Shown: piece after piece, positions 11,288-23,345 of the stretch
How the letters are laid out: every line of letters begins with the position of its first letter
Numbering within the stretch: the stretch's first letter is position 1
Made by a program: the position numbers and the translations under genes
The notes under the pieces: model-generated
The model's input: the letters and a program-made list of their open reading frames with translations, nothing else
Database searches by the model: none
What the model was told of the DNA's origin: nothing
Assembly: GCA_014529385.2 (NCBI GenBank)
Contig: CM043953.1
Span: forward strand, 79,660,338-79,724,337
Direction: 5' to 3'
DNA: 64,000 nt
DNA from: Adiantum capillus-veneris
Taxonomy: Eukaryota; Streptophyta; Polypodiopsida; Polypodiales; Pteridaceae

Positions 11288-12913
11288 AAACTTATTGAGA
11301 TGTCTCATGACTTTCTGCATGGTGATCCACATGATAAAAGGGTAGAACGCTGTGCAAGACACACAAATTCATGTCTAGACCAAGGATCGGACTTGTGAGA
11401 GCTCCAAGAAAACTCAATGCTTGGGCAGGAAGAGACAACATTAATTGCAACTCTTCCATTTATGTATCAGTCCCATGAAAATTGAAGACTTAAGCACTAT
11501 ACCTGGTATGCTATCAGCTGGGCAGTATCAGTAAAAGTGTAGGTTGATGTCTGAACAATGGGAGTAGTTAGGGAGTCAGAGACTTTAGGGCGTCCCGACC
11601 GTTCACCTGCATGAGGAAATGAATGAATCAGATTTTTGAAAGGACCTCGATTACACAAGGCTGAAATAACCCATTTTTATCATCTCAGCACAATTCTACA
11701 GATACCAAGGGTTTCATTGAAATCTTATATTGAATAACTCTGATTTCAAAAAGAGCTCAACCACATAAAGCTTATGTCCAAACATGATTTCAGGAAAGCG
11801 CTTGCTTCCATAAGCAAGAATTCAGCCATTATTGGCAACTGCATGGCACAGTTCACAGTTGACAAAAAGGCTTTCCTAGAATTTTGCAACTACAACATCA
11901 AAGACACATGCTTCAGTTGCAGCTAAAGTGGTCGGAATGCAAAGAGCAAAGTTATCAGTTGGTAACTCCTGGTCTAAGTTCCAAGGGAGAGGCTAGGGAT
12001 GTTTTTGGACAAGCTAAGCTTGTGAAAGCAAACTCATACAGAAATGCTACTTTCTGACATAAACAACACAATGCACCAGCTTGCTACAAAGGTACTTTTA
12101 GAGGCATGTAACATGCAATTACAATGGTCACCTCAAGTGGACTAATTCTGCAAAGGGTGGAATAACAATCTGGAAAGTTGACCTAAAGGCACACCAGATG
12201 TTGAATGTAATGTACATGTAAATACGCCCTCCAAAGAACGTTAATACATTCTTAATCTTTCCATGTTTCTTTCTATTGGCCACATGAAGTGGTGAGAAAA
12301 AATTAAAGAATGCACGTAAACCCCCCTAGGAGATAAACACCCCTAGAAAGTCAGCATTTACTCCTCATGACATGAAACAGTAAATCTTTCCTGACATTGC
12401 ATCATACACAATTAAGCGAAAATAGTAGATCATACCTGCATGTACGGCAACGGTAGCAGACTTGTCAGACGAAAGAATCTGTGCAGATCCATTTACAATA
12501 GTGCTACAAGGGGGTAGAGGGATGCCTACTACCAAATCAGCTGCAGAAGCAGCCAAGGGAAGCGGCCCACCTGCTGAAGCAGGAGATGGGGTCGCTACAT
12601 TGTCAGATAATGCAGGTGAATTCGTAGCAGAAGCCGCTACCACTTGGGCTACTCCAATGTTGCTGCAATTGCGCCTTGCCTTGATACTGAGCTGTCGCTT
12701 GAAATTGGGTGGAAATCGCAGAATTAAGGAAGAAGGGGCTGAGAAAGCAGGAAAAGCAGTCTCAGAGGGGCGTCCATTACATGATGCAGACTGATCGGAA
12801 GCAGGTGCAGTAGCGGCGAATGGCTCTGATCTACACTCATTTTGTGGAGAATGAAACCCACAGGAGGAAGAGATGGCTGAGGCAGCAGAAGCAGACGCGA
12901 TCAATGAAGCCAT
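8737..12913 (-). CDS. CGS1: cystathionine gamma-synthase, plastidial, 11 exons
   Basis: First committed enzyme of methionine synthesis: joins O-phosphohomoserine and cysteine to cystathionine, PLP-dependent, in plastids. Exons on the minus strand: 12913-12436, 11606-11503, 11047-10974, 10827-10659, 10573-10514, 10427-10224, 10148-10062, 9426-9319, 9229-9134, 9059-8941, 8860-8737 (TAG 8737-8739). Every intron is GT...AG, phases agree, and the total is 1,623 nt or 540 residues; seed-plant enzymes are about the same length. Residues 1-60 are Ser/Ala-rich with few acids, a plastid transit peptide. The RRNCSNIGVAQ motif (80-90) is the MTO1 region specific to plant CGS. The catalytic fold shows FEYGRYGNPT (201-210), TTTDCY (253-258), CIDGTFATP (Asp331) and SVTKYLSGHND with PLP Lys356, then GVVSFE and APSLGGCESL. 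The start is the first ATG in frame with the leader. It could be confused with cystathionine gamma-lyase, but the leader and MTO1 region decide. It is the only intact host gene in the window. Confidence 0.96.
11230..11285. repeat. (TG)n microsatellite in CGS intron 2
   Basis: TG run of about 28 units within the intron between exons 2 and 3. It reads as (CA)n in the transcript. Intronic CA tracts can bind splicing factors in other organisms; no effect can be inferred here. Confidence 0.97.
12623..12676 (-). promoter_or_regulatory. MTO1 nascent-peptide regulatory region in CGS exon 1
   Basis: Codons 80-97 encode RRNCSNIGVAQ followed by VVAASAT. In Arabidopsis CGS1 the same peptide makes the ribosome stall at Ser94 when S-adenosylmethionine is high, which triggers mRNA cleavage and lowers CGS. 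The 11-residue core is unchanged here, including the positions equivalent to Ser81, Gly84 and Ala86 that are altered in mto1 mutants. The stall-site residues differ: Ala96-Thr97 replace Trp93-Ser94. Whether this protein still arrests is therefore open. Confidence 0.85.
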
Positions 12914-14234
12914 AGCCGAGAATGGGCACTGCTAAACCGTTGAGAAATAAAATGACGGAGCCAGATTGCCCTTCTATGAAAATCCTGCAATAAGAAACCC
13001 TACTTTTTCGTCGGAGAGAATATGGGAATGGCATAAAGTATCTCGATGTGGGTCCCATGAACTGGTGCTTTGCCTAAAATGGGTTGGACTACACATGGAG
13101 GGGACAAAATGTGGGGCCCTAGGCCTCTGTCACACACGAGCGGTCCGACAAGCCAAAAAGTGCAAAGTCGGGCAGATTGTATGACACACGCAGTCGGACT
13201 AAGACAAAAGTGGTGTAACGGCATGATAGCAACAGTTGTCCACTTGGAAGTAACTATGCCTTTGTCACAATGTCTGTGAGCTTATATCCTGAGAAATGCT
13301 CCTACAACTGACATGTTTCGGGTTCCCTGCCCCCCCACCCCTCTCGTGATAGGTGAGGGGGTGACCTCAATCTGCTCCACCCACTTCAAGACATCTGATG
13401 CCAATCATATTTTTCCATGTAATTTGCACATGCATCTGGACGAATGTGTGTGACATTCACGAAAGAGGGCCACCAGATAGGGTAGCTAAGGGATCGATCC
13501 AATTGCAAGCTTGGACTTTTCTAACATTTTAGAAGACATCAACTTGTCCATGCCATTGTTGCATCATGCAAAGGGAGATCATAGGTGTGCTGCACAAAAA
13601 GAGAGATGCTCCAACATTCAAGTTAAAGCATCTCTTCTTTCTTGCAAAATTATAGTCCAAGATTGGACAGCCCATGTGGGATGATACCCTCCCCTCAAAA
13701 AGCTTCACCTTTACACCCTCCCTTTAAAAAATTGGTGAACTCTATCAATACAATACAAATGACGGAGATAAGCATCACCAAAAACATGAGATTTTTTTCA
13801 AAGGTGGAAAATGCTCATGTGGTGATGAATGTTTGTTGTGTTTAACTCTTTTTTTTGGCCTGCCCAAAGGGCTACTAAGGCCATACTGATGTGTTCCCTT
13901 TTGCCTAGCGAAAAATGTGATATGTATTTTAAGAAATAAAAGTAAAAAATAAAAATGATCTATATGTTTTTGAGTGGTTCTTGAGAGGATGGGTTGGGTA
14001 TCTTTTGAGTGGTTCTCGAGATGATGGGTTAGGTGTCTAGTGAAGAATAGTTCTTGTAAGCTAGAAGGCTTAAATGGGGTTGGTGAGTAGAAAGCACATC
14101 ATATAATGAGTGGAGCGCTAGCTTTCTTCTTCCTTTTGCAGTGGAGACTCCTTGAGCTCCGTGGAGGATGCTCTCATTACCTATAGGCATAATGAAGCCC
14201 TAGGTTAGGGTTAGGCAAGCTTCCCCCAACCGTT
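12914..14234. other. CGS upstream region, no element recognised
   Basis: Contains the 5' leader and promoter of the minus-strand CGS gene. I cannot place a TATA box or transcription start with confidence. The interval 13.0-13.25 kb is GC-richer than its surroundings; the rest is AT-rich and non-coding. Confidence 0.4.
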
Positions 14235-15284
14235 TGTGTTGAAGGGTGGGTAGGGTGTAGGTTGTGTGGCTGTCTATGGAGTTTCTTGGACATGTTTCGT
14301 TGTTGTGCGTGGCCTGCCTCTGTGCGGTCTTGTAGTGCTCTGTTTTGTCGTCCTGCTCGCCGATCTGTGGCGGATCTGGGCCGCGCTTGTGCTCAATTAT
14401 CTTGCTTCCGCCAAGCATTTTGTGTTGAAGGGTGGGTAGCGTGTAGGTTGCGTGGTTCCTGTCACCGGTCTATGGCGTTTCTTGGACCTCTTTCGGTGTT
14501 TTGCATGGCCTGCCTCTGTGCGATCTTATAGTGCTCTATTTTGTTTTCCTGCTCGCCGATATGTGGCGGATCTGGGCCGTGCTTGTGCTCTGTTGTCCTG
14601 TTTTGCGGTTATGAAGTTGCGATTTGTTGTGGTGCTGCAAATATGGGCCGCGCTTGTGCTCTGTTATCTTGCTTTCGTCAAGCGTTTTGTGTTGAAGGGT
14701 GGGTAGCGTGTAGGTTGCGTGGTTCCAGTCGCCGGTCTATGGCGTTTCTTGGACCTCTTTTGCTGTTTTGCGTGGCCTGTCTCTGTGCGATCTTGTAGTG
14801 CTCTATTTTGTTGTCCGGCTCGCCGATCTGTGGCGGATCTGGGCCGCGCTTGTGCTCTACTGTCTTGTTTTGTGGTTATGAAGCTAGGATTTGTTGTGGT
14901 GTTGTCTCCTGGTCGTCGTTCGCCGGTCTATGACGGATCTGGGTTGTGCCTTGGTGTTGTGCTTCTATGTACTTTGGGGTTGTGTTGCTTTGTTCCCCTT
15001 CGCCGATCTATAGCGCATCTTCAACGCTCATTAGTTGCGCTGCTTCTGTCCTCGATGTTGTCCTGCTGTGCGGATCTGGGTCGTGCCTTGGTGATGTACT
15101 GCTCTGTACTTTGGGGTTGTGCTGCTCTGTTTAGTCATCCCCTTTGTCGATCTATAACGGATCTTGGATGCTCATCTGTTGTGTTGCTCATTTCCTCGAT
15201 GTTGTCCTCCTGCATTGTCGTCCTCTTCGTCGATCTGTGGTGGATCGGGCTGTCTTCGTTGTTGTGAAACTCTCCTGCGGTGAT
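14235..15284. repeat. GC-rich degenerate tandem-repeat block, left part
   Basis: The phrase TGTGTTGAAGGGTGGGTAG recurs at about 14235, 14421 and 14688, giving units of about 186 and 267 bp. Shorter subrepeats of the form GATCTGTGGCGGATCTGGGC recur throughout. The same vocabulary resumes at 20672-20760, on the other side of Copia-1, so the element split this block. Long open frames here (for example 14719-15267) are repetitive and not convincing proteins. Confidence 0.85.
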
Positions 15285-15507
15285 TGTTGGGATTAAAGCC
15301 CAAGTGGCCTCTTATACGGATATGGCCAGCCGCCCGCCTAACTCACTTATCAATAACTCTTTGTATATACTCACTTTTACTTTTGTGGATAATAAGGTTT
15401 GGAAGATAACCCTTCAAACGACTTCTCTGCATACTGTGTAAGCTCTCTGTGTATCTGTGTATCTGTGTGTGTGTGTGAGTCGATCTACGCTCCGCTCCGT
15501 GACTTCA
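15285..15507 (+). repeat. Copia-1 5' LTR
   Basis: Starts TGTTGGG and ends ACTTCA, immediately followed by the primer binding site at 15510-15521. It contains a short TG run that is expanded in the 3' LTR. Confidence 0.95.
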
Positions 15508-16568
15508 ATTGGTATCAAAGCTTGGTTCAGGGCGGTTTTGCGTAATCGCGCGCGCGCACTTTTCAGGCAGATTCTGGATCTGGAGCTTGGAAATTCACAC
15601 TCAGCGTTCCGAGAGCATTTCCAGCAGGTGACCTGCGGTTTTATCCCCCTTTCGAAGTTGTTTATGCCCTCAGGATTTCGTTCTGAGTACTACATCAGAA
15701 GATAGGTTTCAGCCGCAAAGAAACCCGTCTTGTGTAGATTGGCAAGCAAGTTGTGGTCGGCATCAATATCGGCATCGACATACATCACTCATTAGTCTTC
15801 AAAGCATTATCGATAGACCAGGTACACATATATATCATCAGATATATATATTGCAGTCTGCATTGCTACTTCTTGTGCTTGCTAGGTTCCAGGGGAGGTG
15901 TGGCCATACGACGGCTTGACACCACTGGCATGTATTACAGATTGATGTACTGTGATTATATATTTGCTAGTTGTGAGTCACGCTAGCAGACGGACCGCCG
16001 CAGCGGTCGTAGGACAGTGATTGGTCTATTGTAGGATGTATGCTAGTTCTGGGCAATTTGCTGAGCCATCTGAGAGGGTCGTGTGTGAGGTTTTTTGAAG
16101 CCAAGCACTGGGGGCTGGGTTACCCAGTGTAAGGTGGATTAGATTGCTAGAGTTCCCCTCTACACGCATCCTCTTCGGCGACTTTTATCCCATAGGATGT
16201 ATGGCTTTGTGTAGACACTGGATTGCATCTTATGCGTCAGGCCGTTGAGGCATTGTTCAGGGTTAAGTCTTGAGACAGATATAGGTTCTGTGATCGCCCA
16301 GACAGGAGACAGTGTATGCTTATAGGACAACATATTACAGAGATTTTTAGATTTGTCACTGGTCAGCTATTTATGATTGTTTTTGAGCTATCTTTTGGTT
16401 CCCAGAGCTCAGTTTACAGGGGAGACTCTGTCAAAATTTTTCAAAATACTGACAGTTCTTGAGGAGAGGTGTTCAGCTTGTTGTTTACAGCTTGTTTATT
16501 GTGTATAGAGGCCAGTTTACAGGGGAAACTCTGCCACATTTTTCCCAAAAGTAAACAGTTTGGCAGAT

Positions 16569-17345
16569 ATGGCATCTTCTCAAAGTGAGACTCTTTACAA
16601 CATAAAGAAGCTGGATGGCACAAACTTTCCATTCTGGAAGAAGCAGATTTGGCAAGTTTTGGTGCAGAAAAAACAAGTGAAGCCACTGAAGCTCAAAAGG
16701 AGAGAGATGAGAAGGTATGGCTGAAGATGAGTGGGAAGAGCTTGACGAGTTAGCTTGTTCCACAATCATGCTGACACTGGCAGAAAATGTTTACTTCAAC
16801 TTAGCAGAAGAGACTACAGCGGATGGCGTATGGCAAAAGATATGTGGTATGTACGAGAAACAAAGTGTTGCTTCTCAGATTTACTGGCTCAAGAAATTGG
16901 TGGATTTGAAGATGAAGGAAGGGACAGCCATGTCAAATCATCTCAATGAATTTCACACAATTTTCAGTCAGTTTTAACAGCACAGGAGATAGTCTTTCCA
17001 GATTCAGTGAAGGCTATGTTTCTCTTAATCACTTTGCCAGACAGTTGGGATACTTTTCGTATAGCGTTAAGTAATTATGTCGTGCCAGAAGGTCTTACAA
17101 GTGCCAATGTAGAAGGTAGCTTGCTCATAGAGGAAGTGAACAAGAAGAACATTGACAAAGGAAAAGGCAATAGTGCTTTGGTCGTTCGAGGGAGACAACA
17201 ATCTAAAGAGAAGAAGGGTAAGAAGGCACAAAACCGAAGTAAGTCTCGTGACTCGAAGTCAAAGGATGACACAGAATGCTACCATTGTGGCAAGAAGGGT
17301 CACATGAAGCGAGACTGTACGAAGTGGAAACAAGAAAAAGGCTAA
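16569..17345 (+). pseudogene. Copia-1 gag, frameshifted
   Basis: Capsid/nucleocapsid gene. It starts MASSQSETLYNIKKLDGTNF, a typical Copia gag opening, with the W-K motif following. The frame shifts twice (before 16717 and near 16975-17007). The last part (17007-17345) is basic and ends in a zinc knuckle CYHCGKKGHMKRDC (CX2CX4HX4C). It is separated from pol by a stop at 17343-17345. Confidence 0.9.
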
Positions 17346-17379
17346 ACAAAGAGTTCTGAGCAAAAAAAAGACGAGTTCA

Positions 17380-20300
17380 GTGAAGATTGAAGAGGTGAAT
17401 GTCACAGGATCTGGTTCAGACAGTGATTCTGGTATAGCAACTGCTGACATCTTCCTCACAAGCAATCTTGATTCTGTTTTCTTGACTGCAGAGGATGGAC
17501 ATGCTATGAGTGATTGGGTTATTGACTCAGGGGCATCTTTACATGTTTCTCCGCACAAAGAGTGGTTTACATCATATGTGACTACTAAAGATTATGTCAG
17601 ACTTGGCAATGAGCAGGTTTGCGACATACTTTGAGTGGGAGATGTGCAGTTGAAGTTTCAGAATGGCTCTTCTTTATGGCTCAAGAATGTCAGACATGTT
17701 CCAGCAATCCGAAAGAGCTTGATTAGTACAGGGAAGTTGGATGATGCGAGTTATGTGACAGTTTTTGGGAACAACGCTTGGAAGATCTCCAAAGGTTCGA
17801 TGACTGTAGCACATGGCAGGAAGTCAGGAACTCTGTACACTTTACATGTTTCAGAGGTTAAAAACAATGTAATTAATGTGATCGAGCAGCCAAGTGTGTC
17901 ACTGTGGCATCGTAGGCTGGGACATATGTCAAAAAGAGGAATGGAAATACTTTCTCATTATGGTTATTTGCCTGGCTTTTCATTTCAAGATTTCGAGTTT
18001 TGTGAGCATTGTGTTTATGGTAAGCAAACACAGGAACCGCACAGATCAAAGTGGAATCGTAGGGACGAACGGTTAGCTCTTGTGCACAGTGATCTATGCG
18101 GACCAATGCCTAGTTTGTCATTAGGGGAAGCAGCGTACTTTTGTACATTCATAGATGACTATTCTCACAAAGTATGGGTTTACTTCTTGAAGCACAAGGA
18201 TGAGGTGCTCAAGGTCTTTAAGACATTCTTGCAGCTTGTGGAGAATCAGAGTGGTCAGAAGCTGAAGTGCTTGAGAACTGACAATGGTGGAGAGTACGTT
18301 TCCAAAGCTTTTCAAGACTTTTGTGAAGCAAAAGGGACTAAGCGAGAACTTACTGCACCATATAATCATTCACAGAATGGGGTTGCAGAACGTATGAATA
18401 GGACCATACAAGAGAAGGTCAGAAGCATGTTGTCAAATGCTGAGTTGCCTGATGGATTTTGGGCGGAAGCAATGGCTACAACAGTCCATTTGATCAACAG
18501 GTCTCCTAGTAGGGTTCTGGATAAGAGTGAAGTGGCCGAGATGCTATGGACAGGCAAGGCACCTTCATATAAGCATCTCAAAGTCTTTGGTTGTGAACCT
18601 TATAGCCATATTCCTAAGGAGTTCAGGAATAAGTTAGAACCAAAGAGCAAGAAGTGTATATTTCTTGGCTACGGGGAATCGGGCGAGATGGGTTACGGGC
18701 TTTGGGATCTTGAGCCCATAAAAGTTATTCGTAGCAATGATGTGCTTTTCAATGAAGCCAAGTTTCACGCTAAGCCAGAGAAGACAGAGGAGATAAGAAG
18801 AGTTGTCTTCAGGGAAGATGGACCTAGTGCTAGCACATCAAGACAGCATGGTCAGGCTCAGGAACAGCCTATAGTGGCTAGAGAGGCAGAATCAATTGTG
18901 GTGAGACATTCTGAGCGTGTCTCCAAACCACCTGATCGTTATGTGCCATCTCTAAATTATGTCATGCTCACAGATTGCGGAGAACCATCTTGTTACAAGG
19001 AAGCATTACAAGTGGTTGACTCGAAAAAATGGCAGTTGGCCATGCAGTCAGAGATGACAGCTCTGCATAAAAACCAGACATGGAAGCTAATTAAATTACC
19101 ACAGGACAAAAAGGCTCTACCTTGTAAATGGGTTTACAGGTATAAGATCACCGCTCATGCTAGTCAGCCAAAGTACAAAGCAAGGCTTGTTGCCAAGGGC
19201 TTTAGGCAAGAACAGGCATTGACTTTGATGAAGTCTTCTCTCCAGTGGTCAAGATGACTACATTGAGATGCTTTCTTGTATTGGTTGCCATATTGGATTT
19301 GGTGTTGCACCAAATGGATGTCAAGACAGAAGGGTTTGTTGAGAAAGGCAAGGAAGATTTGGTATGCCATTTGTTAAAGAGTCTTTATGGCTTAAAACAA
19401 TCACTAAGGGCATGGTACCATAAGTTCCACAAGTTTATGCTTTCTCAAGGATACAAACGTAGTGAGTTCGATCACTGTCTATATACAAAGAAGGCTAAGG
19501 ATGGCAGTTGGCTGATCCTTATTTTGTATGTGGATGACATGTTGATTGCTGGCAAACACTTGGAAGAAATTTCAGCTTTGAAGTCAAAGATGGCAAAATC
19601 ATTTGACATGAAAGACATGGGTGAGGCAAGTCATATACTTGGTATATGCATTGAGAGAGACAGATCAAAGAAGTTGATTTGGTTATCTCAAACATAGTAT
19701 ATTGACAAAGTTTTGCAACGTTTCAATATGGAGAAGGGAAAGGCATTGAGTGTTCCATTGCCACCATATGTGAAATTAGCAAACAAGATTGTCCTGTGTC
19801 TAAGGAACAAAAGGCTGAAATGGATAAGATTCCATATGCGTCTGCAGTGGGTGGTTTGATGTATGCAATGATTGCTACACGTCCGGATATTGCATTTGCA
19901 GTGGGAGTGGTTAGCAGATATATGTCAAATCCCGGCAAGAAACATTGGGAGTCAGTGAAAGGTATCATGAGATACTTAAAACATACAAAGAGTATGCGCA
20001 TATGCTATGGTAGTGAGGATTTGAGTGTCAAAGGATACACTGACTCAGATTATGCAGGAGACTTGGATAAGAGGAGATCTACATCAGGCTATGTCTTTAC
20101 ATTGGCTGGAGGTGCCATATCATGGCGATCTAGATTACAAGATTGTATTACGCAGTCTACTACAGAAGCTGAGTATGTTGCAGCAAATGAGGCATGCAAA
20201 GAAGCTATTTGGCTTGGTAGATTGGTAGCAAACTTGGGAATCAAAGTAGATATGCTAAAGTTATATCGTGATAGTCAAAGTGCTATACAATTGGCAAAGA

Positions 20301-20436
20301 ATCCAGTGTTCCATTCGAAGACTAAGCATATTGATGTGAAATATCACTTTATTAGGGAAGTACTTGAAGACAAGCAGATACAACTGCTGAAGATCCACAC
20401 CAAAGACAATCCTGTTGATCTACTCACAAAGGGAGT
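17380..20436 (+). pseudogene. Copia-1 pol (protease, integrase, RT, RNase H), broken
   Basis: Protease WVIDSGASLHVS is at about 17515. An in-frame TGA at 17632 precedes the 17635-19257 frame. That frame has the zinc-binding LWHRRLGHMS, the integrase core with DLCGPM, TDNGGEY and NGVAERMNR (D, D, E), and the RT start KARLVAKGF. A frameshift near 19215 leads to QMDVKTEGFVEKGKED. There the segment normally carrying AFLHGDL plus about ten residues is missing in frame, a deletion in the RT fingers/palm next to the first catalytic Asp. The YVDD box (LYVDDMLIAG) survives at about 19530. A TAG at 19695 and a frameshift separate it from RNase H (19796 on: DSDYAGD, TEAEYVA, DSQSAI, TKHIDVKYHF). Not functional. 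Confidence 0.93.
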
Positions 20437-20606
20437 TTTTGGGATTAAAGCCCAAGTGGCCTCTTATACGGATATGGCCGCCCGCCCGCCTAACTCACTT
20501 ATCACTAACTCTTTGTATATACTCACTTATACTTTTGTGGATAATAAGGTTTGGGAGATAACCCTTCAAATGACTTCTCTGCGTACTGTGTAAGCTCTCT
20601 GTGTAT

Positions 20607-20643
<37 letters not shown>

Positions 20644-20671
20644 TCGATCTACGCTCCACTCCGCGACTTCA
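20437..20671 (+). repeat. Copia-1 3' LTR
   Basis: Matches the 5' LTR over its length, with its first bases mutated (TTTTGGG for TGTTGGG) and a longer TG microsatellite (about 20611-20641). Confidence 0.95.
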
Positions 20672-20676
20672 GTGAT

Positions 20677-22560
20677 ATACTGCTCTGTTCTGTCGTCCCG
20701 TCTGCCGGTCTATGGCGGATTTTGGCCTGCTTTGCGGACCTGGATTTGTTGTGTGAAGCATCTCTCGGCAAGCAGTCGTCGTCTCTACCAGTCAACCATT
20801 TTGGTAGGCCATGAAGTGTCCTTTTTGCTTGGATGTTTGTTTTGTTGCTGTCCTCTTTCTATTCCTTGATGTCCTTTGCAGGGTTCTGCAGCTATGGATG
20901 GATGTGGGGTACAGTTCTACTGCCCTAGAGTTGTAGGTGGAGTTACATCTTAAATCATTACCTTAGGCTGAATAATTTATAGCCATTAAGCATGTTAATC
21001 TTCGGATTTGTTATATTGTGGATGGGGTTTATTAACATGTAATGATTTGCGGAGTTTAAGTATGGCTTCAAGCCTCACTATTGTCTGTGTTATAAGTTTT
21101 GTGCTTTAATCTCTCTTCAAGAAGTTTTGTTTTGCTTGTTGAATCATAAGGGGTGCTTAAATTTTAGGTGGAGAGCTCCACATCCTTTGATGCAACTTCG
21201 ATCCATGATATAATCATATTTTAATGATTATTTTGGACTGGATGAGCATGTGGATCAAGTGTCAACATATTGGAGACTTATGCTTCTGTGGCTTCTTTCT
21301 TAAATGCAAGAAAGAAAAAAACGATTTTACCTTTGTTTTTGTCATTATATGGAGTGCTTGCAATGATTCAAGATTTCTAATGAATATTTAGGAACAAAAA
21401 AAATACGTTTTCAATGTGCGGATCTAGAGTGAATCTACTCATTCTTCATAAAGGTATCAAGTGATTGATTTCTCTCTCTTATTTATTCCGAATTTATCTT
21501 TTGCTTGTTGTTCTCTTTAACCTTTTGCAACCCTGCACCTCTCTCTTCTTCTCCTCTCTCCTCTCTCTAATTATAGTTTTAGTTCTCTCGTTTCTCTCTA
21601 TTTATAGCTCTTTATCCTTCTCTCGAAAGTGGAGGCAATGTAAATAAAAAGGAGAAGCCTTCTCTATTTCTCTCTCTATGTAGCATATAAGCTGTCACTC
21701 AACACCATGCAGTGATAGATGAAAGTAAATGCAAACATTTGCATTGATGATAATAACTTTGGGTGAAATTTTGAAAGTATCTACCTTTAAGTTTTCAAGA
21801 TTATGCATCGAGTTTCACTCTTTGAGTTGTAAGTATATAAAACGTTTAGAGACATGTTAAGAAGCATCACTCTATTGAAGCTTGCCATATTTGAGCTTTA
21901 CTACTAATGAGCTTAGTATTCCCTCTTTAGTTTCTCTAGTACAATCTCCTACTCTTTATAGAGTGCCACTTTTATCAAAGGGGACGCAGTACTCTCTATC
22001 TTGGAGTTCTTATGGATTCGAACATGAATGGTGAAGTTACTCTTCATTTCGCTTCCTCTTTTGTTGTCTAGAAGTCTTGCTTATCTTGTAATTTGTCTTG
22101 AATTCGCTCTTGAACATAGATGCTTTTACAACAAATTCAAGCAATGACTACTTCGAAACTTTAAGTGCAGCTCCTTGCAACGAAAACTTGCCTGAAGTTG
22201 TTTCAGAAAGCAGGGGCCTTGGATCTTCGAGTAGTTTATTGTATTCTCCGTCCTAAAGCCAAATTAAAGAAAACTTCTCCAAGATCTGTACAGAAGGCCC
22301 TTAGTATTGCAAGAGGGATGGCTACACTTAGAGGTTAGCTTTCTTTTCTGTTTCTTTTATTTATGTGGTTTTGTTTTAAGAACGTTAATGTTTCCAATGT
22401 GTCATAGGGTGTCATGCGCTTAGCTCTTCTGATACAGCCACTCCTTTCTGTGTTGTGAAACGTTCGTTGAGTTTAGCACCTATTAAAGAAGAGTCGAGAC
22501 CAATAGTTGACTCCTTTGGTTCTCAGTTGGCATTGAGTCAATCTACACCTGCGCTCCTTA
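20677..22560. other. right part of the GC repeat block, then AT-rich non-coding DNA
   Basis: To about 20760 the sequence continues the tandem-repeat vocabulary seen before Copia-1. From 20880 it is AT-rich, with a CT-rich tract at about 21465-21690. From about 22150 short protein-like frames appear (NENLPEVVSESRGLG, PKAKLKKTSPRSVQKALSIA), which may be the decayed N-terminus of the RPA-like gene that follows. Confidence 0.45.
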
Positions 22561-22758
22561 TATCTGAAATTTAGATGCTATAAATTATTGTTTTGTCTTT
22601 ATTGGAAAGGTGCTTGCAAAGTATGGCACATATAAAATCCAAAAGGCAAGCTACAACAAATTTTAAAAAGTCGATCTTGTGGAAAAAGTTGCAAATCATA
22701 CTATCACTTTTGTTGTGGCTAACAATTACATAGATCAGTTTGTTAACACATTTGTGGT

Positions 22759-22985
22759 TGTTACCATATACATGTGGTAGTGACGTGTGTGAACACACTA
22801 GGACCGCAGGGGCATTTTTTCCCTCTTTAGGAGGTTTTTTCCCCCGAGCATTGTATATACGCCCATCACTCTAGGGCTATCTATCTTTCCATTGCACACT
22901 AAGTAACACTCTCTCTATTGTGTGCCTTGAGCTTCCTTCGTCTTCTCCAAGCTGTGTGCGTTTCTCTGCAACCCTAATTCCAACA
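22759..22985 (+). repeat. Copia-2 5' LTR
   Basis: TGTTACCATATACATG... to ...TTCCAACA; same family as the Copia-3 LTRs. Confidence 0.95.
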
Positions 22986-23345
22986 ATTGGGATCAGAATA
23001 GGTTGCATCCTCCCGGGCTTAGTCGCCAGCTGCTCTAACACACGCCAGCTCACTTTCTCCGATTTCAGTGAGCTTTGGCAAGCGTTCGTAGGTCGACAAA
23101 AATTTCGGGAGATCTCGTAGAGCTTAGTCTGCTCAGATTTTTTATTCTGCTCATTTCAGCCTCCGTTTCCACTATAGGCAGTACTGCACAGGTTATTTCG
23201 TCATTTGTGTAGAATTTCTGTCAGTGCCGTTTTTTGCATAACATGTGCCTCATAGTCTTCTACGGTTTGTGCTATATAGCGCATGTTGTTCCCGCTCCTT
23301 TTCTCCTATTTTTGGGCAGTTTTCACATCAGGTGCAACATTTACC

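Larger units (their letters stand above)
15285..20671 (+). mobile_element. Copia-1, full-length LTR retrotransposon, TSD GTGAT
   Basis: Complete Ty1/Copia element of 5,387 bp. LTRs are 15285-15507 and 20437-20671, a tRNA-iMet-type primer site (TGGTATCAAAGC) starts at 15510, and a purine tract (CAAAGGGAG) precedes the 3' LTR. The target duplication GTGAT is exact at 15280-15284 and 20672-20676. The order gag, protease, integrase, RT, RNase H identifies Copia. The LTRs differ at about ten positions outside a TG microsatellite whose length also differs. The coding region is inactive. Confidence 0.97.

Noticed and set aside
14262-15267. Cys/Leu-rich open frames, the longest 182 codons
   Set aside because: They are translations of the GC-rich tandem repeat; the same peptide phrases recur with each unit in different frames.
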